The notes beneath the pieces were generated by a model. It worked only from the letters and a program-made list of their open reading frames with translations. It did not search any database and was not told the DNA's origin. A DNA stretch of 64,000 nucleotides, taken from assembly GCA_026874595.1 (NCBI GenBank), contig CM049317.1:47270401-47334400 (forward strand). Reading direction: 5' to 3'. Position numbers and translations under genes: made by a program. Shown here piece by piece: positions 21,381 through 34,198 of the stretch. How positions within the stretch are numbered: the first letter of the stretch is position 1; every line of letters starts with the position of its first letter. The DNA is from Sipunculus nudus. Its lineage: Eukaryota > Annelida > Sipuncula > Golfingiida > Sipunculidae.

Positions 21381-22148
21381 CAGTGGCGGATCCAGATGTC
21401 TACTGCTATGTAGAGAACATTTTAAATATGTAAAGTAATAAGGGAATTATTTCACAAAAAAATGAGGAAATTCTATTCTCTTAAAGTTCTTTGCATAACG
21501 TAGTCACACTTTACGTGTTGCAGGCTAAAATATTAATATTTCTTAAACATTTAGATATTAACTTGAAAGTCCAAACACTGAATGGTTCATAACATATTGA
21601 TATCTATACGGTGAAAATGTCCACTTACGTTTATAACTTGCAAAATATCATACCTTTAATGCAGTCGTCATGGTAGTATAATTGATATGTTCAAGTCGCA
21701 TATTAAATCTCCGAGCAATTTACCGGTTTGTGGTCTAAGCAGCCCCACTCAATAGAGCACAGGTGGTGAATTTGAGTATTAGCCGAGGAGCCGTGAAATT
21801 TTTTTTCACAGCACCAGCTGTGCTCTGTAGCCTAATGGGAAGGCCTGGTCTCATTCACGGGCGAAATGGGGTGGAATTGGGGGGGGGGGGGTCGGGTATT
21901 TCTAGGTTTTACGACCAAACAGAGAGTAACAACGGACAGACTCCCTATCTAAATCACAGGGCTGATCATAAGTTTCCTTAGCTTATGAGATAGAATGTTA
22001 TCAATTGTGGGCAAATGAATAATTTAATTGCTAGGGAATAAAATAATACATAAAAATGAAATTTTATTAATGATGACTGCGAAAATACATGGATAAAATG
22101 AGAGATGTTAGAGCTCAATGGGGGCCCCCCTTTGGATCCGTGGTTTCA
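21381..22148 (+). mobile_element. Non-autonomous DNA element, copy 3
   Basis: Begins CAGTGGCGGATCCAGATG and ends in a degenerate GGATCCGTGGTTTCAG. Its body aligns with copy 2 and supplies the intact arrangement across the point where copy 2 was hit by the LTR. No transposase seen. G-rich runs follow at 22170-22200. Confidence 0.55.
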
Positions 22149-25005
22149 GGGCCACAGGTCTGAAAACGGGGGGGGGGGGCGGAGGGGGGGGGGGGGGCGC
22201 TAGGTCTATTAAAGAAACCGGTTGCGGTGCCTGAAAGGAATTTCAGATCCAGCGGTTACGTTTTGTCCACTGTTAACGGACAGACAGATGGACAGACAGA
22301 CGGAGGACGGAAAAGGAGTTATCGCTATAGGTCAGATGACTTTCAGTCAGTAGAACTAATACAAAACATCTATCCAAGAGAAACCGTAACACTTTGCTTG
22401 CTGGCCGAGGTATAATTTAAGTGCAACCTATATTAAAAAGTCTTATGTTCAGTTTGTTTTAAACTATATCTTCCGAGGAGTTTGAGTACTTCGGATTGAA
22501 TTTAAGTGTATCGTACGCAATGTCGGCAGGGGGTATTCCAGGCTCATGAACTTGTAAAGGAAGACATTAAAGGGTTAATCGATCGACACATCTTTAGAAA
22601 AGGTAACCCTTTAAATTCTTTATGACCGGCTAATAAATGTGTATTGATGCTGGAAGGACCATTTCATGTTCACAAAGTTCTTTGGGAAGACAATTAAATT
22701 TGAATTGATTGGTCGATTTCATTATAGGGTAGTGTTTACAGTTTATAGGGTATAGTCTTTGAGTAACTAGTATTGTGTAAAATAGCGACAGTGGGTATTT
22801 GAGGTTCATATTAATTTAACAGAAGTCATTTAAACTCTAGTTTTATCATAATCCTCTTTAAGCCTCCCCTGTATGGAGCTGGTGGACTTTCTGAGGTCCA
22901 TTGATTGAAGTGTTTTTAGCTCAGCTGACTGAAAGTAATCTGAGATATAGCCACCACTCTTTTGTCCGTTTGTCCGGTGTCCAGGGTAAACAGGGCACAA
23001 CTCGAAACCGCAGGACCTGGAAACTTCTAACTGAAAACCTATGGAGGTCTGTAAAAGTCTCCTTGGAAACCTGAAAATAGGTCACTTTGAACTCTCTTCT
23101 TTGAGTTATGGGGCTAAACAATACACCGCTGAATAATTAAAAAAAATTGATACAAATGCTCCAATATCTGTAAAACAAATGCATTGATTGCCATTTTCTT
23201 TCCATACACGTTGATCAAATAGTGTTTACGCATTTCTTTTCTCAATTATGAGTCCTTCAAATGATATGTATATATATATAAAAAACACCTCATAATAATT
23301 CCAAACAGCACATTAATGTTTAATTCCAATTAGAAATATCAGTTATGCAAGATGAATGAATAAAAATGGGACCCACGGGCCACGGCGCTCAGCTGAATTT
23401 TGTAAAATTTCATATACTTATTTATATTGTTATTGTTTTTATATGTTTTGCTAATTGCAAAGCTAAGAGAAAACAATCCTGTTATTTGGTGATAATCAAG
23501 TACTAAATATATGATTGCAAAACTAATACTTTGACATGACTTCTATGGAAAAACCGCGATAGGTTTTTGAGATATGTGTTGCATATGAAAAATTTACAGA
23601 CTCGGGTGGATAGACAGGACTGATACCTTTATTTCACTTTCTGTTGAGACAGGGAAATTGAGATTTTACCTTTATTTTAAGCCCTTTTTTAGCATGTCAA
23701 TTTTTGGCAGGAAATAAAGATTTATGTAATGAAAAACTTCTAGCATATTAAATTTTTCAGATTAAAAATAAATCTGCAAATATAAGCACTGTCGGTAGGA
23801 TTAGGGACAAGTAACATCAGTATGTTAAATATTATCTCAAATGTAATTTAAATCCTGAATTACTGAATTTCCCAAATGTTACTAAAGAAAGCAAACTGAA
23901 GCAACGAGTTCCTCTCAACATGCACATCCACACTTTTACAGCAAAACTAACAGTGATAATTCAATGTGCACTCATTGTAACCCCATATAATAAAAAACTC
24001 AAATAGGTAGCAAAAGTCTAGAAAAAATAAATTAAACATATAACATTATAACATTCATTTTATTTATTCATCCTTTATATGGAGAAGGGTGGGGACGGGA
24101 ATTCCTGCTCTGCTGAGCAAAGGGAGCTAGCTGCGTGGACTGAAGTATGTTACATATCAGGTGGCTAGGTGAGGGCTCCGGCACTCACTGCACGCCACCA
24201 TGCACATGATGTTGGTGTCTGAAAACTTGAATAAAAGCTACTGTTTTGGCTAATATCTTGCACATTTCAGTTTTAAAAGAGTAATTACTGATTTGTATAA
24301 ATATTGATTTTAATTTATGCTATAAACTTGTAAACAAATACAAAATTTTGATCTAATTTCTGTATACGCTTAAAGTTTGATTAAATAAAGTTTTATTCTT
24401 GAAAAAAAGGTTCTAGCTTTTAAAGTTACCATTTAAAGTGAGAAAATATATTTCCTGATGTTTGACAAGGTAAACATTATGTTCAGATCAAAAACTTTTA
24501 AAATTAATGCAAAAATTTCCTGCATGTACACAGGCAGTATATACAGAGGATTATCTATGCCAAATATAAATAAAACGCTAGTGGTTTTAATATGAGGCAG
24601 TCTTCAAGTGTAAGAACAGGTTTTTACTGAAAAACAGAGGTGATCTTAAATTTTTTTAAGGGAACGAAGTCACAGGGAGCCAGTTTCGGGTTCGGTAGAG
24701 GAACTTAAGGCCATCTTACTGTATGTTGAATTTTGGATTAGTGAGTCAAACAGTTTCAAAATTTTCCCTGTGAACCGACGGTGGGCCGGCCAAACGGATG
24801 GAGGACAAAGGGCCATCGCTAAAACTCAGGTGACTTATTGTCAGCTGTGCTACAAATATCATATTTACAGGATCAAACCTAGTGAAATATACAAATAAGT
24901 CCCAGATCTACGGATATGAGTGACAGGAGTTACATGATTGTGTGTTTTTTTTTTTAATTTAATCGTAATAAGACTGTGTGAAATCCCGAGAGGACGAGGA
25001 GTATA
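22149..25005. other. AT-rich DNA without a recognised gene
   Basis: Contains the dispersed repeat at about 22915-23080 (related to 12525-12700), an inverse partial copy at about 24780-24850, and poly-G tracts at the left edge. All frames are stop-rich. Confidence 0.45.
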
Positions 25006-25075
25006 GGATGCCACCCGGAAGAGGGGGGGGGGGGGGGCATGGCCCCCTGCGGCCCCCCTCTGGCTACGCCCCTGA
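25006..25075. repeat. Terminal fragment of a DNA element (G-run, then GGCTACGCCCCTG)
   Basis: A G-run of about 17 is followed by GGCCCCCTGCGGCCCC and CTCTGGCTACGCCCCTG. The latter resembles the element end at 16212-16228. Only one end is visible. Confidence 0.4.
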
Positions 25076-25751
25076 AATAACCATAGAGATCCATGAAAAA
25101 TCTTCTCAGAAACCTCTGATTAGGTGATGTTGACCTATATTCTGCGAGATACCGGCCGAAAACATGATTTTTAGCTCCCAGAGATACCGACGGGCCACAT
25201 CTTATTTCCATTTGGCCTACAATCTTCTAATGTGACATTCAGGGAAGTCCCGGGTAAATGTCCTTGGAAATGTGAAATTAGGTCACTGTGACCTAAATCC
25301 TGAGCTATAGGAAACAAAAGATTTGAGAACCCTGCAACACGTGTCAAGCTACACTGAACAGTGCAGCAGTGAGTAGTAGATTCAATATGCATATGGCTGC
25401 CCTGTCACACGTCGATTTATAACGGTCACTCTACTCTGCTGAGCTGCCTAATATTTACTAAGAGGCCCTGCCTTTTGCAGTGGTCTTATGGTCAGTAGGG
25501 TTGATTGGCTTATAAACTGATGAGGTGATTTGCTCAGGCGCTATAAGCGGCTGGACAGTAATGACTGACTACATATGACTTTTCATCTGGACTTAGACTA
25601 TTGTTGCCGATATGGTTACTGGTAAGTAGCAGCCAGTGGCGTCGATTAATCTTCGGGGGGGGGGGGGGGGTTGATCTAGGGGCATAGATTTGGGCACCTT
25701 TTTAAATAATCCCATGAATACTGAAGTATCATTTTACCGAGTTTAAAGTAA

Positions 25752-25753
<2 letters not shown>

Positions 25754-25800
<47 letters not shown>
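25754..25800. repeat. (TA)n microsatellite
   Basis: About 23 TA dinucleotides without interruption. Confidence 0.97.
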
Positions 25801-25805
<5 letters not shown>

Positions 25806-27249
25806 GCTGGCATATCTGTTTATGTTGGTCCATCGAGCAGAAAGACAGAAATGGAACCTACGTCTATCATTCAAATTGTTCATGTTCAATTTCTAATATA
25901 GAAATCTTGTTGTCTAAATAGCTGAGGGGATGTCCTCGCTTGGTAAAGGGGGGGGGGGGATTTATACCCCCTATACTGACGTTACAGGTACCAGTATTTC
26001 TCACCGGGGTATTCCATACATGTATGGTATATAGTTTTATGATGAATATACGTTACTGTAAATGTCACACATGATATATAAGAAACTTAAGAATATATTT
26101 AAATAAACAAAATAAACAATATGTAGGAAATTTTTTTTTATCAAATCAGTCATATTAATGGTATTAAATGAAATGAATATTGCTAATTCAATTGTTCTAC
26201 CACATCGTCAATTCAATGTTCAATCCTTTGCTTTCCAGATAAATTTTTTTATTTTAAAAATTCTGAAACTTTTTATTATCAATATTACATGTAAAATACC
26301 CCAAAGTTTTCATTGCATCTTCAAAAAATATCCAACAGTTATACCCCCCAAAGAGGGCTGTAGCTTTAGAAAACTTGATATCATTGGAACTTAAAATAAA
26401 TATAGATATAATACGTGTCGCCTAAGAAAATTCAGCCGAACCAGGTGGTCCTATGTTTATCAAGCTCAGGTGTTTCTAAGGAGTGCTTTGAACATTGTTT
26501 CCGTTTTTTCCTTTATATTTGTATAACCTTAACTGTATCTTTAAAACTGTTCTTTAGCATAAGTTGTATGTGAAACCTATGGAATATCCATAAATGCTTG
26601 AATTTGTTTTAATAAAAAAAAAAGTATTATTAGTTTCATATGCACGTTTTTTATATGAGTCTCGGTCATTTATGTATCAAGATGTTCCATTTTCAACAAA
26701 CTGAGTTGTAAATATATGTTCTAAAATGCTTAGGTTTGGCTTTCTTAAACGGGAAGCCTTTATGTGTGAAAATTTAAGAAATAACTTTAATATGTACATC
26801 CAAAACTGATATACCCCTTATAAACTTAGTTTTGAAAATTAACACCACAATTAAACATATCTTGGGGTTTTACTTGTGTTTTAACAAGATCCTCAGAGGT
26901 TTTCTGTAGCTGTTACAGCTTACCATACCACCAGAATTATTTATTTTTTATTATCTTATATTCATTAACATATTTAAATTCTGGATAAAATTTAAACATT
27001 CCATATACCTAAATTTCATTCTCATGCACATTCTCATGTTTTATTATTTATGCATGTCAAGGATTACAGAATGGAATTTAGTAAAATAAAAAATGAAAAA
27101 AATGAAGCCATGCTTACACACGTTTGTAAGACAGTTTTTAGAGGTTCTGAGACTTTAATAGTTGTTACATGGACTTTCAGCTGATGAATGATTCATTGTT
27201 AATTATGTCTTACATTGCTGGTAATCCTTAAGATAATGTTTTTGTTAAA

Positions 27250-27320
27250 CATATATAAATATATATATATAAATATATATATATATGTGTGTGTGTGTGT
27301 ATGTATGTGTGCACGCGTAT
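27250..27320. repeat. Compound (AT)n/(GT)n microsatellite
   Basis: AT-rich repeats with AAAT interruptions pass into about eight GT units and then a GTATGTATGT tail. Confidence 0.93.
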
Positions 27321-28182
27321 GTAATAGGAACCAGTTAATAAAATTACTAAAATAAAATATCCATTGCATTCTATAACGATTACTGATTACCGAATGTTTG
27401 GTACTATAGTCCGTTTCATCCCCTGATGTCCACCTGTTTTTTGCTATGAAAATTTTTATTTGTTACATTTCAAGGGAAACAATTATAGTGTAGAGGAGAA
27501 GATTACAGAACCAAATTTTCAACCAGGTAACTTGATTCCTGCCTTATTCCTTATTTGAGTAACAGAATTTTCTGAAAATATGAGAAATCAGTCTACATTT
27601 TACAACAACCCACTTATGGCGGTCAAGGTCATTGGTCACATGCAACAACAGCCTCAACTGACAGCTGCTGATTGGATGATCTCATGTAAACACTCTAAAA
27701 AATATAACCAGCTAAAACAAAGATGGCTACTTATGGAGGGACACACAATATCTGCCAGATCATGATAAAGAGACTAAAATGTTGTGACACATGAACAGGG
27801 GATTTATTGTAAAATTCTTTACTGCCATATTAGGTTGTGACTTCCATATGTTGTTTACTTGGAAAATATTGAAAAATATAAACTTTTAAGTAAATCATCT
27901 ACAAAAACAGGTGGACAGCAGGTGGTGAAATGTACTATAGTATTAACAAAAAATGAGTTGGTTCTTCTGAGTGAAATTCGGGTATTGACTGTACTTAAAT
28001 TTAAGTCACTGCATGAGACGCAGACAGTTCATTTTACCATATACTTGCTAAAGTAGTTACAGGCGTTATATGTAATGCATGAGCAGTCCACTGTAACAGT
28101 TTAATACTCACATGTGCGTGCGTGTTCCACACAGCTTGTAAAATATAGACTTACTTTTAGAGTGAAGGCAGTATATAATCCT

Positions 28183-28470
28183 CATTCTTGATCACTGGTA
28201 TCGTGGTCTGCGTTTGCGGTCGTTCTCCTGATTGACACTTCTACGACAGGTTCCGCCCAATAACACGTCAGAGTCGATCCGAGTGACCCCAACACGGTCA
28301 ATAATGCCCCTTTAACTGTCCTTCCCCTTATCACTGTGTAAACCGACCCCTCTTTGAAGCCCTTGAAACGAGCGAACAAACTGATTAAATGCCCGATATT
28401 AACTCCCTGCGTGATGCTTTCGCGACGACCTGGACACTGAACAGATATTTGCGTGTGTGAAACACAGTGG
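28183..28470 (-). other. Unrecognised open frame with gene-like composition
   Basis: An open minus-strand frame reaches a TGA at about 28184 and has no ATG near its start; it could be a terminal exon or decayed coding DNA. Its GC content is clearly above the flanks. The peptide includes RFKGFKEGSVYTVIRGR and a short hydrophobic stretch (ALLTVLGSLGSTLTCYW). I do not recognise a family and no convincing splice acceptor was settled. Low confidence that it is a gene. Confidence 0.25.
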
Positions 28471-30390
28471 CGTTAATTATCGTATAGTAGAAGCGAGGCT
28501 GCTACGCTGATCGACTCAGCCATCAGGGTTCCAGATAAAAGGGAAAGGGTATTTATGAAATCTGCATATAATAAATATATACTAAGCAGCAGTGTAAACC
28601 AATTAATTACGTGATATCACCAATGTCCCAAGAAATAGGCTTCATAGCCTTCCTGAGCGTACTCTATCCCCCTCCCTCGAATAAGACAAATACGTAATAG
28701 GTAAACAAACTAACAACAATGTCAAATTAATGCTAATTATGCTAACATATCAAATTTAAACGTAACATATCGGATTTAAAAAGAAGCGCAGGGTGTCCGT
28801 GCCCTCTTTTTAAACTGGAAAATCTGAAAAAAATAAACGCTTCATACAGAAAAACAGCTCCACAGTTTGGATCTCGAATCCTTTTCGTCGATTACTAGGG
28901 CTTGGGTTTTTACGGTTAAAAAGAAAACTATAATCTTTACATTATACTGTAAAATAATCTGTAAATAATCTCCGAGTGAGATTAAAACGATCAGTACAGA
29001 TGTTTGACTAATGTGGAGTGCTACTGAGATTTGTTCTACTCATTCAGCACTTGTAAGGATTGTTTACATGAGTAACAACAGTGGGGTCACCATCCGAGAA
29101 TGAGCCAGTCATGACAACCTGTCTGGAGAAATCTCCATCGGATCAAAGTTATGTAGACATCCTCCTTCAGACCCTCAATGAGTTCCCTGTGAATTTTTTT
29201 TTTTGGAAGTTTGGGTGCTACATGATCATATAGCCTGTCCATAAGTAAATAAATGTGATGGCTAAGGATGATGCAATAAAGATGAAACATCTAACTGAGA
29301 AAACACAGCTAGTAGAGTAACAGAAAAGGGGACCGCTACTCATTTTGTGGTTGCAGAGCATAAGCCAGTGGCCGCCGCTGACAAGGGAATCATGAACCAA
29401 TTAATTAACCTTTGCCAATTTGACATACTTCATACTGTCAAACCTATTGTACATGATGCATATAGTAATAATTAAGATACCTAATTGGTCATTACTACAT
29501 ACTTTTGTTTATCTGAATTTGATCATTTCAGAAAATACATTGGTTTTTACAGTTTCTTACAAAAGGATGTAGAAAGCTGATTTTTTACATGAAGTAATTT
29601 AACATTAATTAATGGTGTAAATAACGGTAATGTTGAATACTTGCCCACCCTGTTTCAGGCAAATAAACGAGTCTGTTTAGCTTATTCAAAGAATTAATAC
29701 CAAGGCATCACATCGGGATTGTACTCACTCGACACATTCATGTTTTCTCAAATTTGAGGTAGTTCAGACTCACGAAAGTGAACAGGTTATATTTTTGTAA
29801 TGCCTGGTTTTAGTTTAACACTGATTTGTTGGAACATTTAAGTGATTGGCATTAAAAGCCAGTAATGGTCGGTGAAACGTCACTAATCATTGGGAAATTA
29901 TTTGATGTGTTTTGGACTGTTGTAAGAATAAATGGAAATGAAATGAAATTAGAAAAGGTCAAACCATTGATCGATTAGATATAATGCATCCATATAAATA
30001 TCCACTAAAAAACTGACACGAATATTAAGTGATTGGTTGACAATGACATTATTATTTGGCAATCAAATTAACGAAGGAGTTCGATACCCGGGAGAGATGA
30101 TAAGCTTTTTGATTTAGCGTTAAGCCGACACAGTAATAGAGCGACAAACCTTGTATAGTTATGACTTGGTTTGTTATGAAACCGTCTAACCAAGTTTTTT
30201 TTTGAGACAGGTTTTTGATTAGAAAATATTACGAATATTTTCATATAAGTGTTGGCATATTTGAATTCTGATGGAGATGATGGCCCTAGAACTCGTGTTT
30301 TCCGAGTAAAATAGTCTTCTATCGGATAATGAATGATACCGTTCGAAACAAAGACTCGTAAGACAGGAACTGTATTCAATATGGAGGCCA
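28471..30390. other. Unassigned non-coding DNA
   Basis: Stop-rich in all frames. Short frames at 29087-29400 and 30068-30391 (minus) have no recognised content. Confidence 0.4.
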
Positions 30391-30392
30391 TA

Positions 30393-30670
30393 TCACTCTA
30401 ATTTCCCTGCCGACTCCAAAGTAGTTAAGAAAACATGCTTCACATGTGCTATTGTTAAGTGATCTTCGAAAGACACATTGACAGGCACTTTGTTATCCGG
30501 AATTGGCGGGGGATTACAATGTTGTTGCCGGGGTGACGGTGAGTGGTTGCACTGAAGAGAGAAAGATAAATGCAGAGAAGGCAAAACTTCGGTGCAATAT
30601 TTAAAGAGCCCTCGTTCCCGAGACCCTGACCGTCAGGAAATTTTAGAATTGCTCCCCCGGAGGCGGACAT
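30393..30670 (-). other. Possible unrecognised exon
   Basis: On the minus strand a possible acceptor (TTTCTCTCTTCAG) at about 30557-30569 precedes an open frame with PPIPDNKVPVNVSFEDHLT that ends at TGA at about 30393. A G+C-richer frame with an ATG at 30670 lies just upstream. No family recognised, so chance is a real alternative. Confidence 0.22.
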
Positions 30671-31239
30671 GTTCCTACAAGTCCATTTAAACCAGGGAAG
30701 AGGACATATTTAGACTTCTTAATATGTGTTTTGTACGCACTGTCATTTATGTACGTACGAACCAATCTTTTGAAGTGTGATCGGTGTACATCGGTAGTCC
30801 GATAGATGTACCCAACCTGTATGGAAATCTTAACCGAACAATTACAATTTTAAATTGTTTACTACTACAACTACTACAAAAACTGCCATTTTGCTAATCA
30901 GAGTTGCTTTGGTGTAAATTGCTTTACATCTAAAGTAAACAAAAGTTTGTAGAATCGGCGAATAAACTGACTTTAGATCACCACATGAAATTGGCCACTT
31001 TTAGGTATTCTCACGGTATTTATTAGACATCTCGACAATCAGATTATCTATAACCTATAGTGTAACTTAAACTACACATTTAATTGTTCTGTAACCCCAA
31101 TCGCACATTGATTGTTCTTTATATGTATGATGACTCATTAGCCCTTGAGAGCTGGGTCCCAATTTTCTAATTGTTATTGTATTCTGATTTTGCATGTAAA
31201 TGTCACAATAATAAACAAACGTTTTTGTTGCGGAAATGT

Positions 31240-32053
31240 TGTTACAGGTGCTCTTTTTATTATGTGACACGGGCGTAACTCCTGTTGTGGCACTCGTGTC
31301 TGGCCGCATATTACATTCTATGTTTAATCCGTACTGGTTGAACTCTCGTTGTCATTTAAGCTTTGGGTTTTCACGCCTGGTCGTGGGTAACGTGATGACC
31401 CTGGTGTGTGGAGATACACACGGCTATGTTCTTCTCGATAATTCCTGAAATGCGTGTTTGCTGTGCAAGATCTTATAGACTGCATGTTCGAGAAGTGGAA
31501 AATTCTCGGCTTGGGGTATGAAGGTATATAAAGGGACTGTGTTTTAGAACGGAAGGGCAGAGGGCAGAGAAGATTCCAGCGGACGCAGAAGCGTGTGTCA
31601 GATTCTAGGACCTTATCCGAAGAATGGGGCAATTATACATTTTCAAAGACTTTCTCCTTGATTTTATGCATTTGGACTTCAGTTTACTTTCTGGGTTGTT
31701 GCAAGAACTTTCCACTGGACTGTCATTCTCCGAGAGTTTACATTTAAAGGACTCATCGTTGTGATGGTGTTGGTATCGAGATACTGTACCATTATCTTTC
31801 TGTGTGATTATATTCACTTGTTGCTATAACGCTGTTTTACTGTATAATTGTATTGATTTAGTGTATTGTGTTGTTAAGGTTGTTTTATAAATAAATTATA
31901 GTTATTTGTTAACAAAAAACCACTGACTTCTTTATTCATTATCCTAGACATTTCGCGCTGCCTAGTGTTACAGAATCTAATTTGTTTTTATCTCCATTAC
32001 AAAATTTGTGTTCATCACGCATACGTGATCTGTTAATATTAGGTTCCGTAACA
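31240..32053 (+). mobile_element. Solo LTR of the Gmr1-like family, copy B
   Basis: Begins TGTTACAGGTGCTC and ends GGTTCCGTAACA; orientation is opposite to the 49-55 kb element. Flanked by a perfect 4-bp duplication, ATGT. It carries the family TATA box TATATAAAGG at 31525-31534 and an AATAAA near its 3' end. No internal region remains. Confidence 0.9.
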
Positions 32054-33760
32054 ATGTTAAGTCGCTAAATTAACCGGGGAGATCGGAACAGAAATGGAAA
32101 ACATTTAAAAATAATCCCAAGGAAAAATAAAGATCTTGGATTCATGTAATAATGAACTTGACCCACTTTAATTTCATTTATAATTGTTTGTAACATGTTT
32201 TCCAATTCAACTCCCCTAAACGGAATTCAACCTCTAAGCGAAACTCTATATTGTGAGTTATGTTACCGAGTCTTTTTTATATTTCCTGCACTTACAATGA
32301 AACCGTTGATTTGATAATGGAAAAATAACTAAAAGGTCTGCATCGCATCCTGGCGTGATCCATCTTTAACAATAGGAATCCTCATAAGCTGAACATTGTA
32401 GGAGTATTTTTTTTTATCGAAATGTATGGCATCACTAGACGTCCAGATATATGCATGACTGATGCACAACTGATTTCAACCTGGATCATGGATGATGAGT
32501 GTTTTTATGTAATTATATATACAAATCTGTGTTTGCCATTTCAAACATAAAGCAATCGGAAAAAAAGAAACTTGCGGGAATGGACACTCCTGTACATTTA
32601 GGACGATAACATGTTTAATATAAAGTAATGTTTGAGACAAAGTCAGGTAAAGCCGAAGGTAGTTCATGCACTGTTTGCTGCTTGCTCATTATATCCAATT
32701 CGAGCTGCTGCACGGAAGTTGACATTTCCTACAGAAACCTTGGCGCAGAGGGTGCCGGGATATGAAATAAAATACGAGTACTACAGAGAGGTAGCGCCGG
32801 ATATTAAGTCTGGCATCGTTTACTTTGCTGCATGTCTGCATGCGAGTTATGAAAGCTATATAAAGCCTACAAGAACTTAATACACGTTCGTTTTCATGTG
32901 CCAGTGTACTGAGCCACCTTTTTCCGAGAAACAGGATTCTGGTTGATAGCGGTTGTGGTAACACACAGTCATTTCAAATTCTGCTAATGGCTGAAATTAT
33001 TGAAGTTTTGTAGCTATTTTCATAACACCATAAGTACTTTTAAAAAACATCTGATGTAATCCATTTTTTTCGCCGTATGGATTGAGATGATGGGAGGATA
33101 TATGACCACCAGTTTCAGCGGGAACTAATCTTTTTCAGCCTCGAATACACGAGAGCAGTCCACGACATCAGGTATCCGAATACATGTGTACTTTTAATTT
33201 TTTTTAATCCATATTGTATGGGCATGTTCTTTTATTTCCTTTATTTCCTCTATAACGTTCCAGTCAGGTTCTTACCTTAGCAGTCATGAGCACGAACAAA
33301 TGTTGAATTTGTAACGGACATAGAACGTCACAGCAAATTTAACTCGTTTTCATAACTTGCACTAAATGGTTGCACTTGTGTCGGAAATAAATCTCATAAA
33401 TGTTGCCTCTCAGTAGAATAATAATTTGCTAAAAAAAATTCTGTGAAACATTCATTTCACATTAAAAAAGTTGAGTTTTTTTTACGTGTGCGTGTCCTGA
33501 TACTTTCCCAACAGGCTGACCAATATAAGGTTGACTACTGCCCTTCTCAGTAAGGGGATTTAATATTCAATTTAAAGAAGCGTCCGATATGGGCCGAAGA
33601 TAGTGTTGAAAGTTGGTGCCCTGGAATTAATTAAACCTTTTTTTTTCCTGAGATGTTTTTTTTATTGACATATTTGAAAAACACCCGTGGACATCGTGGT
33701 GTTGCTAAACACAACGAACAACAAACATGGCCCTCATACTGTATTTTGATTTACTGACAT
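32054..33760. other. Non-coding DNA
   Basis: No recognisable gene. A slightly GC-richer stretch at about 32640-32880 is open on the plus strand (82 codons) but matches no known family. Confidence 0.4.
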
Positions 33761-33790
33761 CGTTCAGGGAAACGGCACGTACACGTGGAG

Positions 33791-33817
33791 TGACGTCATT
33801 GGCCCGCTGTGACGTCA
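33791..33817. promoter_or_regulatory. Paired CRE sites with an intervening CCAAT box
   Basis: Two perfect palindromic cAMP-response elements, TGACGTCA, lie at 33791-33798 and 33810-33817, with ATTGG (inverse CCAAT) at 33798-33802 between them. This spacing is typical of CREB/ATF-driven promoters. No gene start can be assigned on either side, so the target is unknown. Confidence 0.45.
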
Positions 33818-34198
33818 CGACTCCCACTCAAACGATGGCCATATCGTCACATGCTACGTCCCCGTGTAAATAAATGTGCTATACAGTACGATGGCCACTT
33901 GGGTAAAGTTTTCTTCAGCTTGCAACCAATGTGCGACAGATAGCGACCACTTCATCTGAAAAGCTTATTACCTGTAGTATGTGTTTTCTGAGATAGTTTC
34001 TATGGCAACTAATGCATATTTGGACACCATACACCACAGACAATAAAATCTGTCACGGCTTTAAAAGCTGTAATGGTAGAGAATAATACGACGTCATTAC
34101 CGTAAAATGCGCTTCAAAATTCAAATATGGAAATATTCAATTTATTTCATGGACACAATGAACATTTTTACGATGATGTCCAACCGACATGAAACAGG

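Larger units (their letters stand above)
25076..28170. other. Non-coding DNA with microsatellites
   Basis: Holds (TA)n at 25754-25800, an AT/GT array at 27250-27320, G-runs at about 25658-25672 and 25951-25962, and the element-like start CAGTGGCGTCGATTAATC at about 25634. No coding frame is convincing. Confidence 0.45.
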
